DNA of 56,577 nt, taken from the NCBI GenBank assembly GCA_902583785.1, contig CACHXE010000003.1, forward strand, positions 1 through 56,577, in the 5' to 3' direction. The position numbers and the translations under genes were made by a program. Below are positions 21,170 through 32,094 of the stretch, in pieces. The stretch is from an uncultured Pelagibacteraceae bacterium (GTDB lineage Bacteria > Pseudomonadota > Alphaproteobacteria > Pelagibacterales > Pelagibacteraceae). How positions within the stretch are numbered: position 1 is the first letter of the stretch; each line of letters starts with the position of its first letter. The notes beneath the pieces are model-generated. The model saw nothing but the letters and a program-made list of their open reading frames with translations, was not told where the DNA came from and searched no databases.

Positions 21170-23314
21170 ATGAAAAAAATTACTGTTAATAATTTAAAGG
21201 TTGATGAACAGTTATATAAGTTTATCAACGAGGAAGTTATTCCGGGCACGAATATAAATCCTAATAATTTTTGGGATGGTTTCGATAAGGCTTTACATTA
21301 CTTATCACCTTTAAACAAAAAATTACTAGAAAAAAGAGATCAGATCCAAAAAAAAATAGATGAATGGCATATAAAAAATAAAGACGATAATTTTAATAAG
21401 GAGGAGTATTTTAATTTTTTAAAATCAATAGAATACATAGTTGAAGAAAAAGAGGATTTTAAAATTAATACTTCTAACGTAGATGAAGAAATTGCAAATA
21501 TAGCTGGGCCTCAATTGGTAGTTCCTGTTGACAATGCTCGTTACGCATTAAATGCTGCAAACGCTAGATGGGGAAGTTTGTATGATGCGCTATACGGGAC
21601 TGATGCTACTCCAGGAGATAGAGGTAAAGAATATAATAAAGAAAGAGGTTATGCGGTTATAAATTATGTTAGAGATTTTTTAGATCAGGCTGTACCTATT
21701 TCTAAAGCAAAATGGCATCAAATAACAAAATTCAATATCGAGGATAATAAACTTATTTTAAACGAAACAAATAAAAAATACTTTCTTGAAAATAATGATC
21801 AATTTGTAGGCTTTCAAGGAGACAAGAATAATTTAAAGTCAATTTTATTAAAAAATAATAATCTACACATAGACATCGTTATTAACCCAAATAGTCCAAT
21901 TGGAAAAATGGACATTGCAAATATAAGTGATGTTATTATTGAATCAGCAATTTCTACAATTGTAGACAACGAAGACTCTGTCGCTGCTGTAGATGGAGAA
22001 GATAAAATTAAATGTTACCGTAATTGGCTGGGATTAATGAAAGGTAACCTAACAGCTAAAATGAAAAAAAATGGAAAAGAGTTCGTTAGAAAATTGAAAC
22101 CTAATAGAAACTATATATCAAAAGACGGGAAAAAACTAAGCTTGCATGGAAGAGCTCTTCTTTTGAATCGAAACGTAGGTCATCTAATGACTAACCCTGC
22201 AATAATTTTGCAGGACGGATCAGAGATACCGGAAGGTATTATGGATGCTTTTGTGTCTACTCTTTGTGCCATTCATGATTTTAAAAATAAAATTAATTCA
22301 AGAACTGGATCATTTTATATTGTCAAACCTAAAATGCATGGTCCAGATGAAGTTGCTTTTACAGATACTATTTTTGAAAAAGTTGAGTCGGTATTGGGTT
22401 TGAAAAAAAACACTATAAAAGTTGGAATAATGGACGAAGAAAGAAGAACAACAGTAAATCTAAAAGAATGCATTAGAAAAGTTAAGGAAAGAATTGTTTT
22501 TATAAATACTGGTTTTTTGGATAGAACGGGAGACGAAATGCATACCTCGTTTGAATCTGGCCCGATGATATTCAAAGGGGCGATGAAAAAGTCTACGTGG
22601 CTAAATACTTATGAAGATTGGAATGTTGACATAGGTTTATCCTGTGGTTTTTCTGGTAAAGCGCAAATAGGAAAAGGAATGTGGGCCATGCCCGATAGAA
22701 TGGCTGACATGATGAGTCAAAAAATATCTCACCCGGAGTCGGGTGCTAATTGTGCGTGGGTACCTTCCCCAACAGCAGCAATTCTTCATGCTACCCACTA
22801 CCATAAAGTTGATGTTTTTCAAAAACAAGATGAAATAAAATCTAGAAAAAAAGCTAATCTCGAAAATATATTAAAAATACCAAAAGCAGACAGACCTAAT
22901 TGGTCGGTTGATGATATCAATAAAGAATTAGAAAATAACGCGCAGGGTATATTGGGATATGTGGTTAGATGGATTGATCAAGGTGTCGGGTGTTCAAAAG
23001 TACCTGATATAAATAATATAGGTTTAATGGAAGATAGGGCGACATTAAGAATATCTTCCCAGCACATGGCAAACTGGCTGCACCATAATATATGTTCTAA
23101 AGACCAGGTCATGAAAGTTATGAAAAAAATGGCTGCAATTGTTGATAAACAAAATAGCGGAGATAAAAGTTACACGCCAATGGCTCCCGATTTTGAAAAA
23201 TCTATAGCTTTTTCAGCAGCTTGTGACTTAGTATTTAAAGGAAGAGAACAACCATCTGGCTATACTGAGCCTTTACTTCACAAAAAAAGGTTAGAAAAAA
23301 AAATTAATCATTAG
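21170..23314 (+). CDS. glcB: Malate synthase G
   Basis: 714 aa; [56 protein letters not shown]-type motif, [18 protein letters not shown]. Confidence 0.95.
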   Translation: MKKITVNNLKVDEQLYKFINEEVIPGTNINPNNFWDGFDKALHYLSPLNKKLLEKRDQIQKKIDEWHIKNKDDNFNKEEYFNFLKSIEYIVEEKEDFKINTSNVDEEIANIAGPQLVVPVDNARYALNAANARWGSLYDALYGTDATPGDRGKEYNKERGYAVINYVRDFLDQAVPISKAKWHQITKFNIEDNKLILNETNKKYFLENNDQFVGFQGDKNNLKSILLKNNNLHIDIVINPNSPIGKMDIANISDVIIESAISTIVDNEDSVAAVDGEDKIKCYRNWLGLMKGNLTAKMKKNGKEFVRKLKPNRNYISKDGKKLSLHGRALLLNRNVGHLMTNPAIILQDGSEIPEGIMDAFVSTLCAIHDFKNKINSRTGSFYIVKPKMHGPDEVAFTDTIFEKVESVLGLKKNTIKVGIMDEERRTTVNLKECIRKVKERIVFINTGFLDRTGDEMHTSFESGPMIFKGAMKKSTWLNTYEDWNVDIGLSCGFSGKAQIGKGMWAMPDRMADMMSQKISHPESGANCAWVPSPTAAILHATHYHKVDVFQKQDEIKSRKKANLENILKIPKADRPNWSVDDINKELENNAQGILGYVVRWIDQGVGCSKVPDINNIGLMEDRATLRISSQHMANWLHHNICSKDQVMKVMKKMAAIVDKQNSGDKSYTPMAPDFEKSIAFSAACDLVFKGREQPSGYTEPLLHKKRLEKKINH

Positions 23315-23912
23315 ATACTGGCACACGATTTTTGAATGCAGAAATTAATGTCCCATCATCTAATTGCTCGATTTCCCCACCAACCGGTAAACCCTGCCCT
23401 AATTTTGAAATTTTGATTTTGTCACTTTTGATAGCATCCTCTATATAATGAGCAGTCGTTTGTCCTTCAACAGTTGCGCTGGTAGCAATGATTACCTCTT
23501 TTAAGTTGTTTTTTTTAATTCTTTTTAAAAGAGAATCTAGTAATAAATTTTTCTGACTATAATTTTCGCTAGAATTCAAAGTCCCACCCAATATATGAAA
23601 ATGTCCTTTGAAAATATTTGACTCTTCAATAACCCACATGTCAGCTAAATTTTCTACAATACATATTTTATCATAGTTGCTGCTGTTTCTCTCGCAAATA
23701 CACTTGTTATTACTTAGCTTTAAGTTTCCACATTCTATACAGCGAACTATATTTTTATAAACATTTGCTAAAGACTTTGCTAAAGGTTTTATCATATTTT
23801 CTTTATTGTTAATGAGTTTCAAAATTATTCTTTTAGCAGACTTAGGACCAAGCCCAGGTAATTTGGAGAATTGTTTAATTAATTCTTCTATTTCAGGAAT
23901 ACGATTGTCCAT
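23304..23912 (-). CDS. recR: Recombination protein RecR
   Basis: [22 protein letters not shown], Cys-rich [17 protein letters not shown], Toprim [16 protein letters not shown]. Confidence 0.94.
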   Translation of the reverse strand: MDNRIPEIEELIKQFSKLPGLGPKSAKRIILKLINNKENMIKPLAKSLANVYKNIVRCIECGNLKLSNNKCICERNSSNYDKICIVENLADMWVIEESNIFKGHFHILGGTLNSSENYSQKNLLLDSLLKRIKKNNLKEVIIATSATVEGQTTAHYIEDAIKSDKIKISKLGQGLPVGGEIEQLDDGTLISAFKNRVPVSND

Positions 23913-24233
23913 TTAAAACGGTATTTTAAAATCAAAAGGAAGGTTCGGAATTCCTGTAGCTTTAAGAATTTCTTCTGAAGTTTTCTTTTTTAGTTTGCCT
24001 TTGGCGTCATTATAAGCTGCAACAATCAAATCATTAATTATTTCATCCTTTTCATCTTTAGTTTTTGGATCTATATAAATTGACCTCATTTCATAATCAC
24101 CGCCTAAGATCACTTTAACCAAATTACCACCTGAAGTACCTTCTACTTCAATTTTTTTAATACTCTCTTGAACTTCTTTCATTCTCTCTTGCATCTTTTT
24201 AGCATTGGACAACATATTTGAAAAATCATTCAT
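23913..24233 (-). CDS. YbaB/EbfC nucleoid-associated protein
   Basis: NMLSNAKKMQERMKEVQESIKKIEVEGTSGGNLVKV; located between dnaX and recR. Confidence 0.9.
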   Translation of the reverse strand: MNDFSNMLSNAKKMQERMKEVQESIKKIEVEGTSGGNLVKVILGGDYEMRSIYIDPKTKDEKDEIINDLIVAAYNDAKGKLKKKTSEEILKATGIPNLPFDFKIPF

Positions 24234-25896
24234 CTTCTTTCCTCACATCCAATAAATCTATATCAGTAAAAATTTTTGACATTTCTTTGAAAATTTCACT
24301 ATTTTTTTCCTCATCAATTTGTTTTTCTTTTTTGTTTATTTTTTCCTCATGAAAAGTTTTTGAATTTGACTCCTTGCTTAAACTAATAATCCATCTTTTA
24401 CCAGTCCACATAAATAGACATTGTGATAATTTTTTTATAAAGTTTTTATTTAAATTTTCATTAAAATTAATATCAATTTTTCCATTTTCAAAATTAACAA
24501 GCTTTACATTTCTTTCTAAGTCGTATTTTAGCTCCATTTCTTTATGTTTTTCCGATAGATTAATCAGATCAGAAAATGATGTAACTTGAAATTTGTTTTT
24601 TATATCTAGCTCTTTATTGTCTAACTTTTTTATTTGTTCAGTACTCCTCATTTGGTTTTTTGAGAAATTTATTGGTTTGTCCTTGTCAACATTGCTATCT
24701 TCAATTTTTTTTGTTATTTTCGCAGTCACAGCTTCTCCCTGCTCAACTATTTTTTCTACATCATGTTCGTCTAAACTTTTAATATGCATAAGCTGCATCA
24801 AAAACATTTCAAGGGCTATATCCTCGCTTGAAACAAATTTTAGATTCTCAATAGTTTTTAATGTAAGTTGCCAGAATAATCCAAGATCTTGCATATTCAA
24901 ATTGTTACTATTTTTTTCAATTAATTCTATTTCGCCCTCGGAAAGAAACATGTCTTTATCAATATTGCCAAGGTTTATCCTTCTTCCAAAAAGATAAAGT
25001 AATTCCAGAAAGTCATTTAAAAAGTTTTTAGCATCTAATCCGCTATCAGTTAGGTCTTTAAGTAGCTGTAAAGCTTTTTTTTCATCGCCTTCAAAAACAA
25101 AGCCCATTAAATTAATAACTTTAGATTTATCTGCTAACCCAAGCATTTTTCTTACTTCTACATCATCTATAATTTTATCTTTATCTAGGCTTTGGAATAT
25201 TAAAGATCTATCTAATAAAGATACTGCATCTCTGACTGATCCTTCCGAAGCTCTGGCTAGCAGTTTAAGAGCCGAGTCAGAAATCTTACCTTTTTCAATT
25301 TCCGATATTTTTTTAATATGATTAAAAATTTTTTCTATACTAACTCTTCTTAAGTCAAACCTCTGACATCTTGATAAAATTGTTACTGGTATTTTTCTTA
25401 CTTCAGTTGTAGCTAAAATAAATTTAAGTTTTTCAGGGGGTTCTTCCAATGTTTTTAGTAATCCATTAAAAGCTTGTTTCGATAACATATGTACTTCGTC
25501 TATAATAAATATTTTAAATTTTGCATTCGTAGGATTATATTTAGCATTTTCAATTAATTCTCTAACATCATCAATTCCAGTTTTTGATGCTGCGTCCATT
25601 TCCAAAACATCAATATGATTTGAGTTTTCAATTTGTTTACAATGATCACATAAATCTGTTTGCTTGTATTCAGATCCTAAATCAGTAAATTTTGTACAGT
25701 TCAAAGATTTTGCTATGAGTCTTGCCGTCGTAGTTTTCCCTACTCCTCTTATGCCAGTTAAAAGATATGCATTTGGAGTTTTTTCTAACTTTATGGCGTT
25801 AGAAATGGTCTCTGCGATTATTTCTTGGCCGATCAAGTCATTAAAAACTTTTGGCCTATATTTTAAAGCTAAAATTTTTGATTTATTATTTTCCAT
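24226..25896 (-). CDS. dnaX: DNA polymerase III subunit gamma/tau
   Basis: LALKYRPKVFNDLIGQE, LTGIRGVGKTTTARLIAKSLNC, DEVHMLSKQAFNGLLKTLEEPP. Confidence 0.96.
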   Translation of the reverse strand: MENNKSKILALKYRPKVFNDLIGQEIIAETISNAIKLEKTPNAYLLTGIRGVGKTTTARLIAKSLNCTKFTDLGSEYKQTDLCDHCKQIENSNHIDVLEMDAASKTGIDDVRELIENAKYNPTNAKFKIFIIDEVHMLSKQAFNGLLKTLEEPPEKLKFILATTEVRKIPVTILSRCQRFDLRRVSIEKIFNHIKKISEIEKGKISDSALKLLARASEGSVRDAVSLLDRSLIFQSLDKDKIIDDVEVRKMLGLADKSKVINLMGFVFEGDEKKALQLLKDLTDSGLDAKNFLNDFLELLYLFGRRINLGNIDKDMFLSEGEIELIEKNSNNLNMQDLGLFWQLTLKTIENLKFVSSEDIALEMFLMQLMHIKSLDEHDVEKIVEQGEAVTAKITKKIEDSNVDKDKPINFSKNQMRSTEQIKKLDNKELDIKNKFQVTSFSDLINLSEKHKEMELKYDLERNVKLVNFENGKIDINFNENLNKNFIKKLSQCLFMWTGKRWIISLSKESNSKTFHEEKINKKEKQIDEEKNSEIFKEMSKIFTDIDLLDVRKEDE

Positions 25897-25900
25897 TCAA

Positions 25901-25989
25901 GGAGACCAGACAACCCGCTTTTAAAAGTCCGTGCTGCTGTTATTACACCCTGACACATTAAACGTATCAAAACCGCCTGAATGGCCTCC
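25901..25989 (-). ncRNA. ffs: Signal recognition particle RNA (short bacterial type)
   Basis: Minus-strand RNA GGAGGCCA...UGGUCUCC has an 8-bp terminal helix; internal GUGUCAGGGUGUAAUAACAGCAGCAC matches the SRP helix 8 (CAGG/AGCAG) core; sits directly upstream of dnaX. Confidence 0.82.
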
Positions 25990-26047
25990 AAATTATTATA
26001 TCAATATCAAATTGAATTCTACAAGCCTGGAATCTTAAATTTGTGGA

Positions 26048-26893
26048 CTATTTTTTTTGTCTAAACGAAGAAGCCTCATAAACTCCCAGAATATTCAAGC
26101 TTTGAGTGTGAAACCCGAGTTCTTCCAGGGCCTTCTGTACTCGAGTATCTTCGATATGGCCCTCTAAATCTAAATAAAAATTTGTTTGGTCAAATGTATT
26201 TTTTACTGAAAAACTTTCTAATTTAGTTAGATTCACTTGATTAGTAGCAAATCCTCCTAAGCACTTATAAAGTGCAGCTGGAATACTTTTTAATCTAAAT
26301 ATACAACTTGTAATATATTTTTTATTTTTTTCAAATGTTGGTTGATTAATATTTTTTCCCATTATTAAGAATCTTGTAACATTATTGTTTTCATCTTCAA
26401 TATTCTTAATTAACACTTTTAGTTTATAAATTTTAGCAGAGAGCGTAGAGGCAATTGCTGCTATTGATTTGTCATCTCCTTTTGATAAATCTTTAGCTGA
26501 TCCGGCAGTATCTGCAGAAATTATTGTTTTAAATTTATGTTTTTGAATTATTTTTTGACATTGATCTATCGCCTGTGCATGGCTACGTATGTATTTTATA
26601 TCTTTTAATTCTGTTTTTTCCTTAACTAAAAGATTGTGCTCAACAGTCTGAAAATGTTCCGCATAAATTTGTAATTTATATTTTGGAAGCAAATAATGAA
26701 TATCGGCTACTCTTCCAGCTAAAGAATTTTCAATTGGAATAACTATTTTACAATTTTCATTTTGGTAAGCAGTCCTAAAAGTTTCCTCGAAGGTTGGGCA
26801 AGCCACAATTTGAGAACCAGGAAAAAGCTTTTCACAAGCTATTTGTGAATATGCACCCATTTCACCTTGAAATGCTATTTTTAGTTCTGACAT
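26048..26893 (-). CDS. pheA: Prephenate dehydratase
   Basis: IAFQGEMGAYSQIACEKLFPG, IPIENSLAGRV, SIPAALYKCLGGFATNQVNLTKLES. Confidence 0.94.
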   Translation of the reverse strand: MSELKIAFQGEMGAYSQIACEKLFPGSQIVACPTFEETFRTAYQNENCKIVIPIENSLAGRVADIHYLLPKYKLQIYAEHFQTVEHNLLVKEKTELKDIKYIRSHAQAIDQCQKIIQKHKFKTIISADTAGSAKDLSKGDDKSIAAIASTLSAKIYKLKVLIKNIEDENNNVTRFLIMGKNINQPTFEKNKKYITSCIFRLKSIPAALYKCLGGFATNQVNLTKLESFSVKNTFDQTNFYLDLEGHIEDTRVQKALEELGFHTQSLNILGVYEASSFRQKK

Positions 26894-27630
26894 TATTTTT
26901 TCTCCATTATCTTTTTAACTTCTTCTAAGTCATCATTGGTGTCAACGCTTAAAGGATTTGAAGGAGTATATCCAACATGTATGTTCATTTTATTTTCAAG
27001 CGCTCTCATTTGTTCCAAATTTCTTTCTTTTTCTAATTTACTTCTTTCCAAATTTACATACCGCATTAAAGCTTCATTAGTAAAGCCATAAATTCCAATA
27101 TGATGATAAATAAATTGATCTTTGTAGTCTGATAAATTTCTTTTAAAATCTAAAGCTTTGGAAAAATCAGTTTTATTGATATTTTTTTCAGTTATTACTT
27201 TTACAATGTTTTGATTTTTGATCTCATTATCATTTTTTATAGAAGAGGCTAAAGTAACAATATCGCAAAGACCTCTCTTTAAATATTTTTCAATTTTCAT
27301 AATTTCTAGAGGATCAAAGTTTGGCATGTCACCTTGTAAGTTTATTATTATTGACGGTTTACCATCATAGAAGTTTTTAAAAGCTTCAAATACTCTGTCA
27401 GTACCTGTTTCATGAATACTTTGGGAAAGAAACGAATTACCTCCATTTTTCATTATTAATTGATGAATATCTTTATCGGGCGTTGCGATCAAAACTTTTT
27501 TGATACCAGATTTTTTTGCTAAATCATAAACATGCAATACCATCTCTTTTTTATTAATTAATTTTAGAGGTTTGTTTGGAAGTCTTTTGGCTTGAAGGCG
27601 AGAAGGAATAATTACAACTGTACTACTCAT
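26893..27630 (-). CDS. kdsB: 3-deoxy-manno-octulosonate cytidylyltransferase
   Basis: VVIIPSRLQAKRLPNKPLKLI, NLQGDMPNFDP, HHIGIYGFTNEALMRYV. Confidence 0.94.
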   Translation of the reverse strand: MSSTVVIIPSRLQAKRLPNKPLKLINKKEMVLHVYDLAKKSGIKKVLIATPDKDIHQLIMKNGGNSFLSQSIHETGTDRVFEAFKNFYDGKPSIIINLQGDMPNFDPLEIMKIEKYLKRGLCDIVTLASSIKNDNEIKNQNIVKVITEKNINKTDFSKALDFKRNLSDYKDQFIYHHIGIYGFTNEALMRYVNLERSKLEKERNLEQMRALENKMNIHVGYTPSNPLSVDTNDDLEEVKKIMEKK

Positions 27631-27726
27631 AAATATTTATGCGGCTCAAAGACGCAATATCATCTAATTTACTTAAAGTTTTTTATATTAACTCGTGATA
27701 TATCTATTACATTAATTATCAAATTT

Positions 27727-28260
27727 ATGAACGGTTTTGAAATAAATAAAATAATAGCTGCAATTATTTTTACTGTTTTGGTTGTTTTTGGCATAGATAA
27801 AATTAGTGATTTAGTATTCGAAGTAAAAAAACCAACTGAAGCAGCTTATAAAGTTGAGGCTCCAGATGTGAAAATAGTCAGTACAAAATCATCAAGTTCT
27901 GGAAGTGTGGACATTAAGGCTCTTCTCGCTGTCGGCACAATAGAGCACGGACAGAAGGTTTTTAAAAAATGTACAGCGTGCCATGTAGTTGCAAAGGGTG
28001 GTAAAAACAAGATTGGACCGGTCCTATACGGCGTGTTAGGCAGAAAATCTGGCGCGATATCGGATTACAAATATTCGAAAGCTCTTATAGCTCATGGAAA
28101 AGTTTGGTCTTATGAAGAAATGAATTTATATTTATTAAAACCTCAAGCACACATAAAAGGGACAAAAATGGCGTTCGCAGGTTTAAAAAAAGAAAAAGAT
28201 AGAGCGTCTGTAATTCTTTACATGAATAGTCAAAGCGATAACCCCCTGCCTAATCCTTAG
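27727..28260 (+). CDS. Membrane-anchored class I cytochrome c
   Basis: N-terminal hydrophobic helix; GQKVFKKCTACHVVAKGGKNKIGPVLYGVLGRKSG (CxxCH); start set at MNGFEINK. Confidence 0.9.
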   Translation: MNGFEINKIIAAIIFTVLVVFGIDKISDLVFEVKKPTEAAYKVEAPDVKIVSTKSSSSGSVDIKALLAVGTIEHGQKVFKKCTACHVVAKGGKNKIGPVLYGVLGRKSGAISDYKYSKALIAHGKVWSYEEMNLYLLKPQAHIKGTKMAFAGLKKEKDRASVILYMNSQSDNPLPNP

Positions 28261-28261
28261 T

Positions 28262-29185
28262 TTATTTTACGCACCACTCGATAATACTTTTTTGTGCATG
28301 AATTCTATTGAAAGCCTGTAACCAAACAACTGATTGTTTTCCATCCATAACTTCACTTGTTACCTCTTCCTCTCTACTTGCTGGAAGACAATGCATAAAA
28401 ATTGCATCTGGCTTAGCAACATTCATGAGTTTTTTATTTACCTGGTATTTTTTTAGTGCTTTCTTTTTTTTATTTTTATTCCCTTTGTCACTCATTGAAA
28501 TCCATTTGTCAGTCATGACACAATCCGCCCCCTCTGCTGCTTCATAAGGATCTTCTGTAATAAAAAGTTTACAATTATTTTTTTTGGCTAAAGCTACTAT
28601 TTTTTTGTCAGGTCCGTATTTTTTGGGGCAACCAATCTTTAACTCAAATTTGAACTTTATAGCTGCTTCTATAAAAGAATTTGCAACATTGTTTCCATCT
28701 CCGAGCCATGCAATAGTTTTTCCCTCGATATTTCCTTTTGATTCTTCAAAAGTTAAAATATCAGACATAATTTGACACGGGTGACTCATGTTAGTTAGTC
28801 CGTTGATAATAGGAATGTCTAAATATTTTTTAAATTCATTAATATCTTTGTGAGAGTCTGTTCTTATCATCAAGATATCTGCATATTGTGATAAAACTTT
28901 TGCTGTGTCCTTTATCGTCTCATCTCCCTTGCCGTAGTGAATCTCATCTTCATTTAAAATAATAGATGATCCACCTAATTGCTTAACTGCAAGATCAAAT
29001 GAAATTCTTGTTCTTGTCGATGGTTTTGCAAAAAACATAACCATAGTCTTTCCTTGGATTGGTTGATCTTCGTCTGGTTGAGAATTAGGTTTTTTTCCTC
29101 TTTCAGACTTTCTCTTCTTGGCACTATCAATGATTGATCTTAATTCATTTTTAGATAAATCAGAAATATTTATAAAATGATTCAT
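28262..29185 (-). CDS. argF: Ornithine carbamoyltransferase
   Basis: FFAKPSTRTRISFDLAVKQLGG, HPCQIMSDILTFEE, MHCLPASREEEV. Confidence 0.95.
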   Translation of the reverse strand: MNHFINISDLSKNELRSIIDSAKKRKSERGKKPNSQPDEDQPIQGKTMVMFFAKPSTRTRISFDLAVKQLGGSSIILNEDEIHYGKGDETIKDTAKVLSQYADILMIRTDSHKDINEFKKYLDIPIINGLTNMSHPCQIMSDILTFEESKGNIEGKTIAWLGDGNNVANSFIEAAIKFKFELKIGCPKKYGPDKKIVALAKKNNCKLFITEDPYEAAEGADCVMTDKWISMSDKGNKNKKKKALKKYQVNKKLMNVAKPDAIFMHCLPASREEEVTSEVMDGKQSVVWLQAFNRIHAQKSIIEWCVK

Positions 29186-29188
29186 AGT

Positions 29189-30355
29189 TTAATTTATTTT
29201 TTCACAAACTTTTCTTATAATTTTAATCGCAATATCTATTTCTTGTTTTTTAACATTTAAAGGCGGCAGGATTCTGACGACATTTTCTCCAGCTTTCATT
29301 GTGAGCAACTTATTATCATCTAATTTTTTAATAAATTTGTTTTGATCGTAATATAACTGTAATCCTATCAACAAACCGATACCTCTAACTTCTTTGATTA
29401 TTTCTGGGTACTCCTCTTTTATTTTATTTAATTCAGATAAGAAGTATTTGGAAGATTTTTGTACGTTTTTTAAAAATCCCTTTTTGAATATCTGGTCTAA
29501 TACTGCATTGCCCACGCTCATAGCTAATGGGTTTCCACCAAATGTACTTCCATGTGATCCCGGTATCATAGCAGATGCAACCTTTTTATTCATTAATACT
29601 GCTCCAATCGGAAAGCCTCCGCCTATTCCTTTGGCAATAGGAACAATATCTGGTTTTATTTTTGCATACTCATAAGCAAAAAATTTTCCTGATCTTCCTA
29701 TTCCGCATTGAACTTCATCTAAAATTAATAAGATTTTTTTCTTATTACAAATTTTCCTTAGATCTCTTAAGCACCAATCTGGTATAACTTTAATACCTGA
29801 CTCTCCCATTGCTGTTTCAATCATTATAGCTGCAGTTTTTTTTGTAATGGCTTTTTTTAGACCCCTGTGGTCAGCAAAATTAAAGTGATCAAATCCCGGT
29901 ACTTCAGGTCCAAATCCTTCCGTCATTTTTTTAGACCCACTAGCAAAAATTGCAGCTAAAGTTCTTCCATGAAAAGAATTTCTTATACAAAGAATTCTAT
30001 TCTTTTGAGGTTTTCCAATTGAATAAAAATATCTTCTTGCAGCTTTTATTGCAGCCTCTGTCGCTTCAGCACCGCTATTTTGAAAAATGACATAGTCTGC
30101 AAAAGTTTTTTGTCTTAATCTTTTAGCAAGTTTTTCTCCCTCGGGAATAATAAATGCATTAGAAACATGCCAAATTTTCTTGGCTTGTTTATTCATTGCT
30201 TTTGTTAAATAAGGATTTGCATGACCCAAAGAATTTACTGCTATACCTTGAACAAAGTCTAAGTATTTTTTTCCGTTAGTTGAATACAAAAAGCTGCCTT
30301 TTCCTCTTTTAAAAGCAATTTTTCTTCTGTTATAGTTTTTAGCTAAAGCACTCAT
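29189..30355 (-). CDS. argD: Acetylornithine aminotransferase
   Basis: FQNSGAEATEAAIKAARRY, NSFHGRTLAAI, LILDEVQCGIGRSGKFFAYE, GSHGSTFGGNPLAM. Confidence 0.94.
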   Translation of the reverse strand: MSALAKNYNRRKIAFKRGKGSFLYSTNGKKYLDFVQGIAVNSLGHANPYLTKAMNKQAKKIWHVSNAFIIPEGEKLAKRLRQKTFADYVIFQNSGAEATEAAIKAARRYFYSIGKPQKNRILCIRNSFHGRTLAAIFASGSKKMTEGFGPEVPGFDHFNFADHRGLKKAITKKTAAIMIETAMGESGIKVIPDWCLRDLRKICNKKKILLILDEVQCGIGRSGKFFAYEYAKIKPDIVPIAKGIGGGFPIGAVLMNKKVASAMIPGSHGSTFGGNPLAMSVGNAVLDQIFKKGFLKNVQKSSKYFLSELNKIKEEYPEIIKEVRGIGLLIGLQLYYDQNKFIKKLDDNKLLTMKAGENVVRILPPLNVKKQEIDIAIKIIRKVCEKIN

Positions 30356-30358
30356 TTG

Positions 30359-31171
30359 TTAAGATTTAATTTTATAACCTTTTTTATAAAGAAAATAAGT
30401 TACCCACCATATTACTAAAGCCAATATACACAGGTAAAATGAACCGATAAAAATTGATCCATCAGATTGGTTTAAAAAACCATATCTAAAACCGTCAATC
30501 ATGTAAAAGAAAGGGTTACACTTGCTTATAATCTGGATAAAATCTGGAAGATTATCAATTGTATAAAAAGTTCCCGACAAAAAAGAGAGTGGTATTATTA
30601 AAAAATTAGTTACTGAAGCCATATGATCGAATTTTTCAGCCCACAGGCCTGCTACAACACCAATGGAGCCAAGAATAAAAGATGAAACAAATGTGTAAAA
30701 TATAACTGCATAAAAATTTCTAATTTCTATATCTACTAGAAAATAAAATATAAATATGGACACAGCTCCAATCATAAAACCTCTGGTTACAGACGCTAAA
30801 ATTACAGCAAAAGTAACCTCTCCAGCAGAAAGGGGTGCGTATAAAATATCCACGATATTTCCTTGTATTTTTCCAATCATAAAAGATGATGACGAATGCG
30901 AAAAAGATTGTTGAATTATTTGCATTGCAATCAATCCAGGCGCGAGAAACTCAATAAAAGGAAAGCCAAGCATATCCGATCTGCCGCTCCCAATGGCTAC
31001 TGATAAAACCAATAGAAATAGCAAAGAAGAAACGATTGGGGATAAAAGTGTTTGAACCCAAACTATCAAAAATCTGAGTACTTCTTTTTTATACAAAGTC
31101 CAAACACCAATCCAGTTTACTAAACCAAACCTTCTTATTCCTAATTTATATTTTGTACTTATTTCAACCAT
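30359..31171 (-). CDS. ABC-2 type transport permease
   Basis: YKKEVLRFLIVWVQTLLSPIVSSLLFLLVL, LAPGLIAMQIIQQSF, PLSFLSGTFYTIDNLP. Confidence 0.88.
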   Translation of the reverse strand: MVEISTKYKLGIRRFGLVNWIGVWTLYKKEVLRFLIVWVQTLLSPIVSSLLFLLVLSVAIGSGRSDMLGFPFIEFLAPGLIAMQIIQQSFSHSSSSFMIGKIQGNIVDILYAPLSAGEVTFAVILASVTRGFMIGAVSIFIFYFLVDIEIRNFYAVIFYTFVSSFILGSIGVVAGLWAEKFDHMASVTNFLIIPLSFLSGTFYTIDNLPDFIQIISKCNPFFYMIDGFRYGFLNQSDGSIFIGSFYLCILALVIWWVTYFLYKKGYKIKS

Positions 31172-31309
31172 ACGTAGTCTTATAACTTCAAAATAAGATT
31201 TCTGTGAAAAACTTTTATTTTTAAGAAGTTTTAAACTTTATTTGTTTTAACACTACTAAATAATGTAATACCTTAATGCAAGAAAACTATATGTAGTTTT
31301 CATCATTAT

Positions 31310-31810
31310 ATGAGTACTTGGGACGAAAGCCGCGAAGCCAAATTAAAAGAATTATGGGAAAAGGGCCATACTGCCAGTCAGATTGCTGAAATTTTGGGCG
31401 GCACAACTAGAAACGCCGTTATTGGAAAGGCACATCGCCTAAAACTAGCCGGAAGGGTTCAGTCAAAAAAACCTGATAAACAAAAGAGGCAGGTTGAAAA
31501 TTTACAAAGTAAAGAAGAAAAATACGTAAGTCGTAGAGCTAGATTTAAATCTCTTCTATTAGATAAGAACTTTGAACCAGAAAATCCCAAAAAACTTGAA
31601 GAATTAGATGATAAAAATTGCAGATGGCCTATTGGTCATCCAGATCAAAAAGATTTTTACTTTTGTGGCAGAACGCCTATTGAGGGATTTTCATATTGTA
31701 AATTACACGTATTATATGCGTTCCAGCCTAAGAATACAAAAGAAGAAGTTATTGAGAAAGATGACGATGTTCCGGGCTTTATAGAAAAGAAAGTTAAAGC
31801 CGCTAAGTAA
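31310..31810 (+). CDS. gcrA: GcrA cell-cycle regulator
   Basis: WDESREAKLKELWEKGHTASQIAEILGGTTRNAVIGKAHRLKLAGR; C-term CRWPIGHPDQKDFYFCGRTPIEGFSYCKLH. Confidence 0.93.
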   Translation: MSTWDESREAKLKELWEKGHTASQIAEILGGTTRNAVIGKAHRLKLAGRVQSKKPDKQKRQVENLQSKEEKYVSRRARFKSLLLDKNFEPENPKKLEELDDKNCRWPIGHPDQKDFYFCGRTPIEGFSYCKLHVLYAFQPKNTKEEVIEKDDDVPGFIEKKVKAAK

Positions 31811-31862
31811 TCCTTTAATAAAACCTTAACATTATTTTAATATAATAATTAGGAGACAAAAT

Positions 31863-32090
31863 ATGAATAAAATAACTATAAAATATCTTAAATGGATAAG
31901 TACGTTTTTAACCTTATTTGGAATATTAGCATTCTATTTAGATTACTATCCTTACAGCATGATACCCCACGGACTTGGTATTATTGGATGGACAGTTGTA
32001 GGAACCATAACAAAGGATAAACCGCTACTTACAAACTTTGCATTGCAAATACCTATAATGTTTGCGGGTATAATAAAGTATTCGATATAG
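31863..32090 (+). CDS. Small membrane protein of unknown function
   Basis: 75 aa, about two hydrophobic helices; AGGAG RBS (ttaggagac) upstream. Confidence 0.65.
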   Translation: MNKITIKYLKWISTFLTLFGILAFYLDYYPYSMIPHGLGIIGWTVVGTITKDKPLLTNFALQIPIMFAGIIKYSI

Positions 32091-32094
32091 ATTT

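Noticed and set aside
24593-24997. 134-aa antisense ORF in dnaX
   Set aside because: Shadow ORF of the dnaX tau region, Ser/Phe-rich with no domain.
27592-27726. N-terminal extension of the cytochrome c ORF
   Set aside because: Overlaps kdsB start antisense; the MNGFEINK start gives a normal membrane-anchored cytochrome c.
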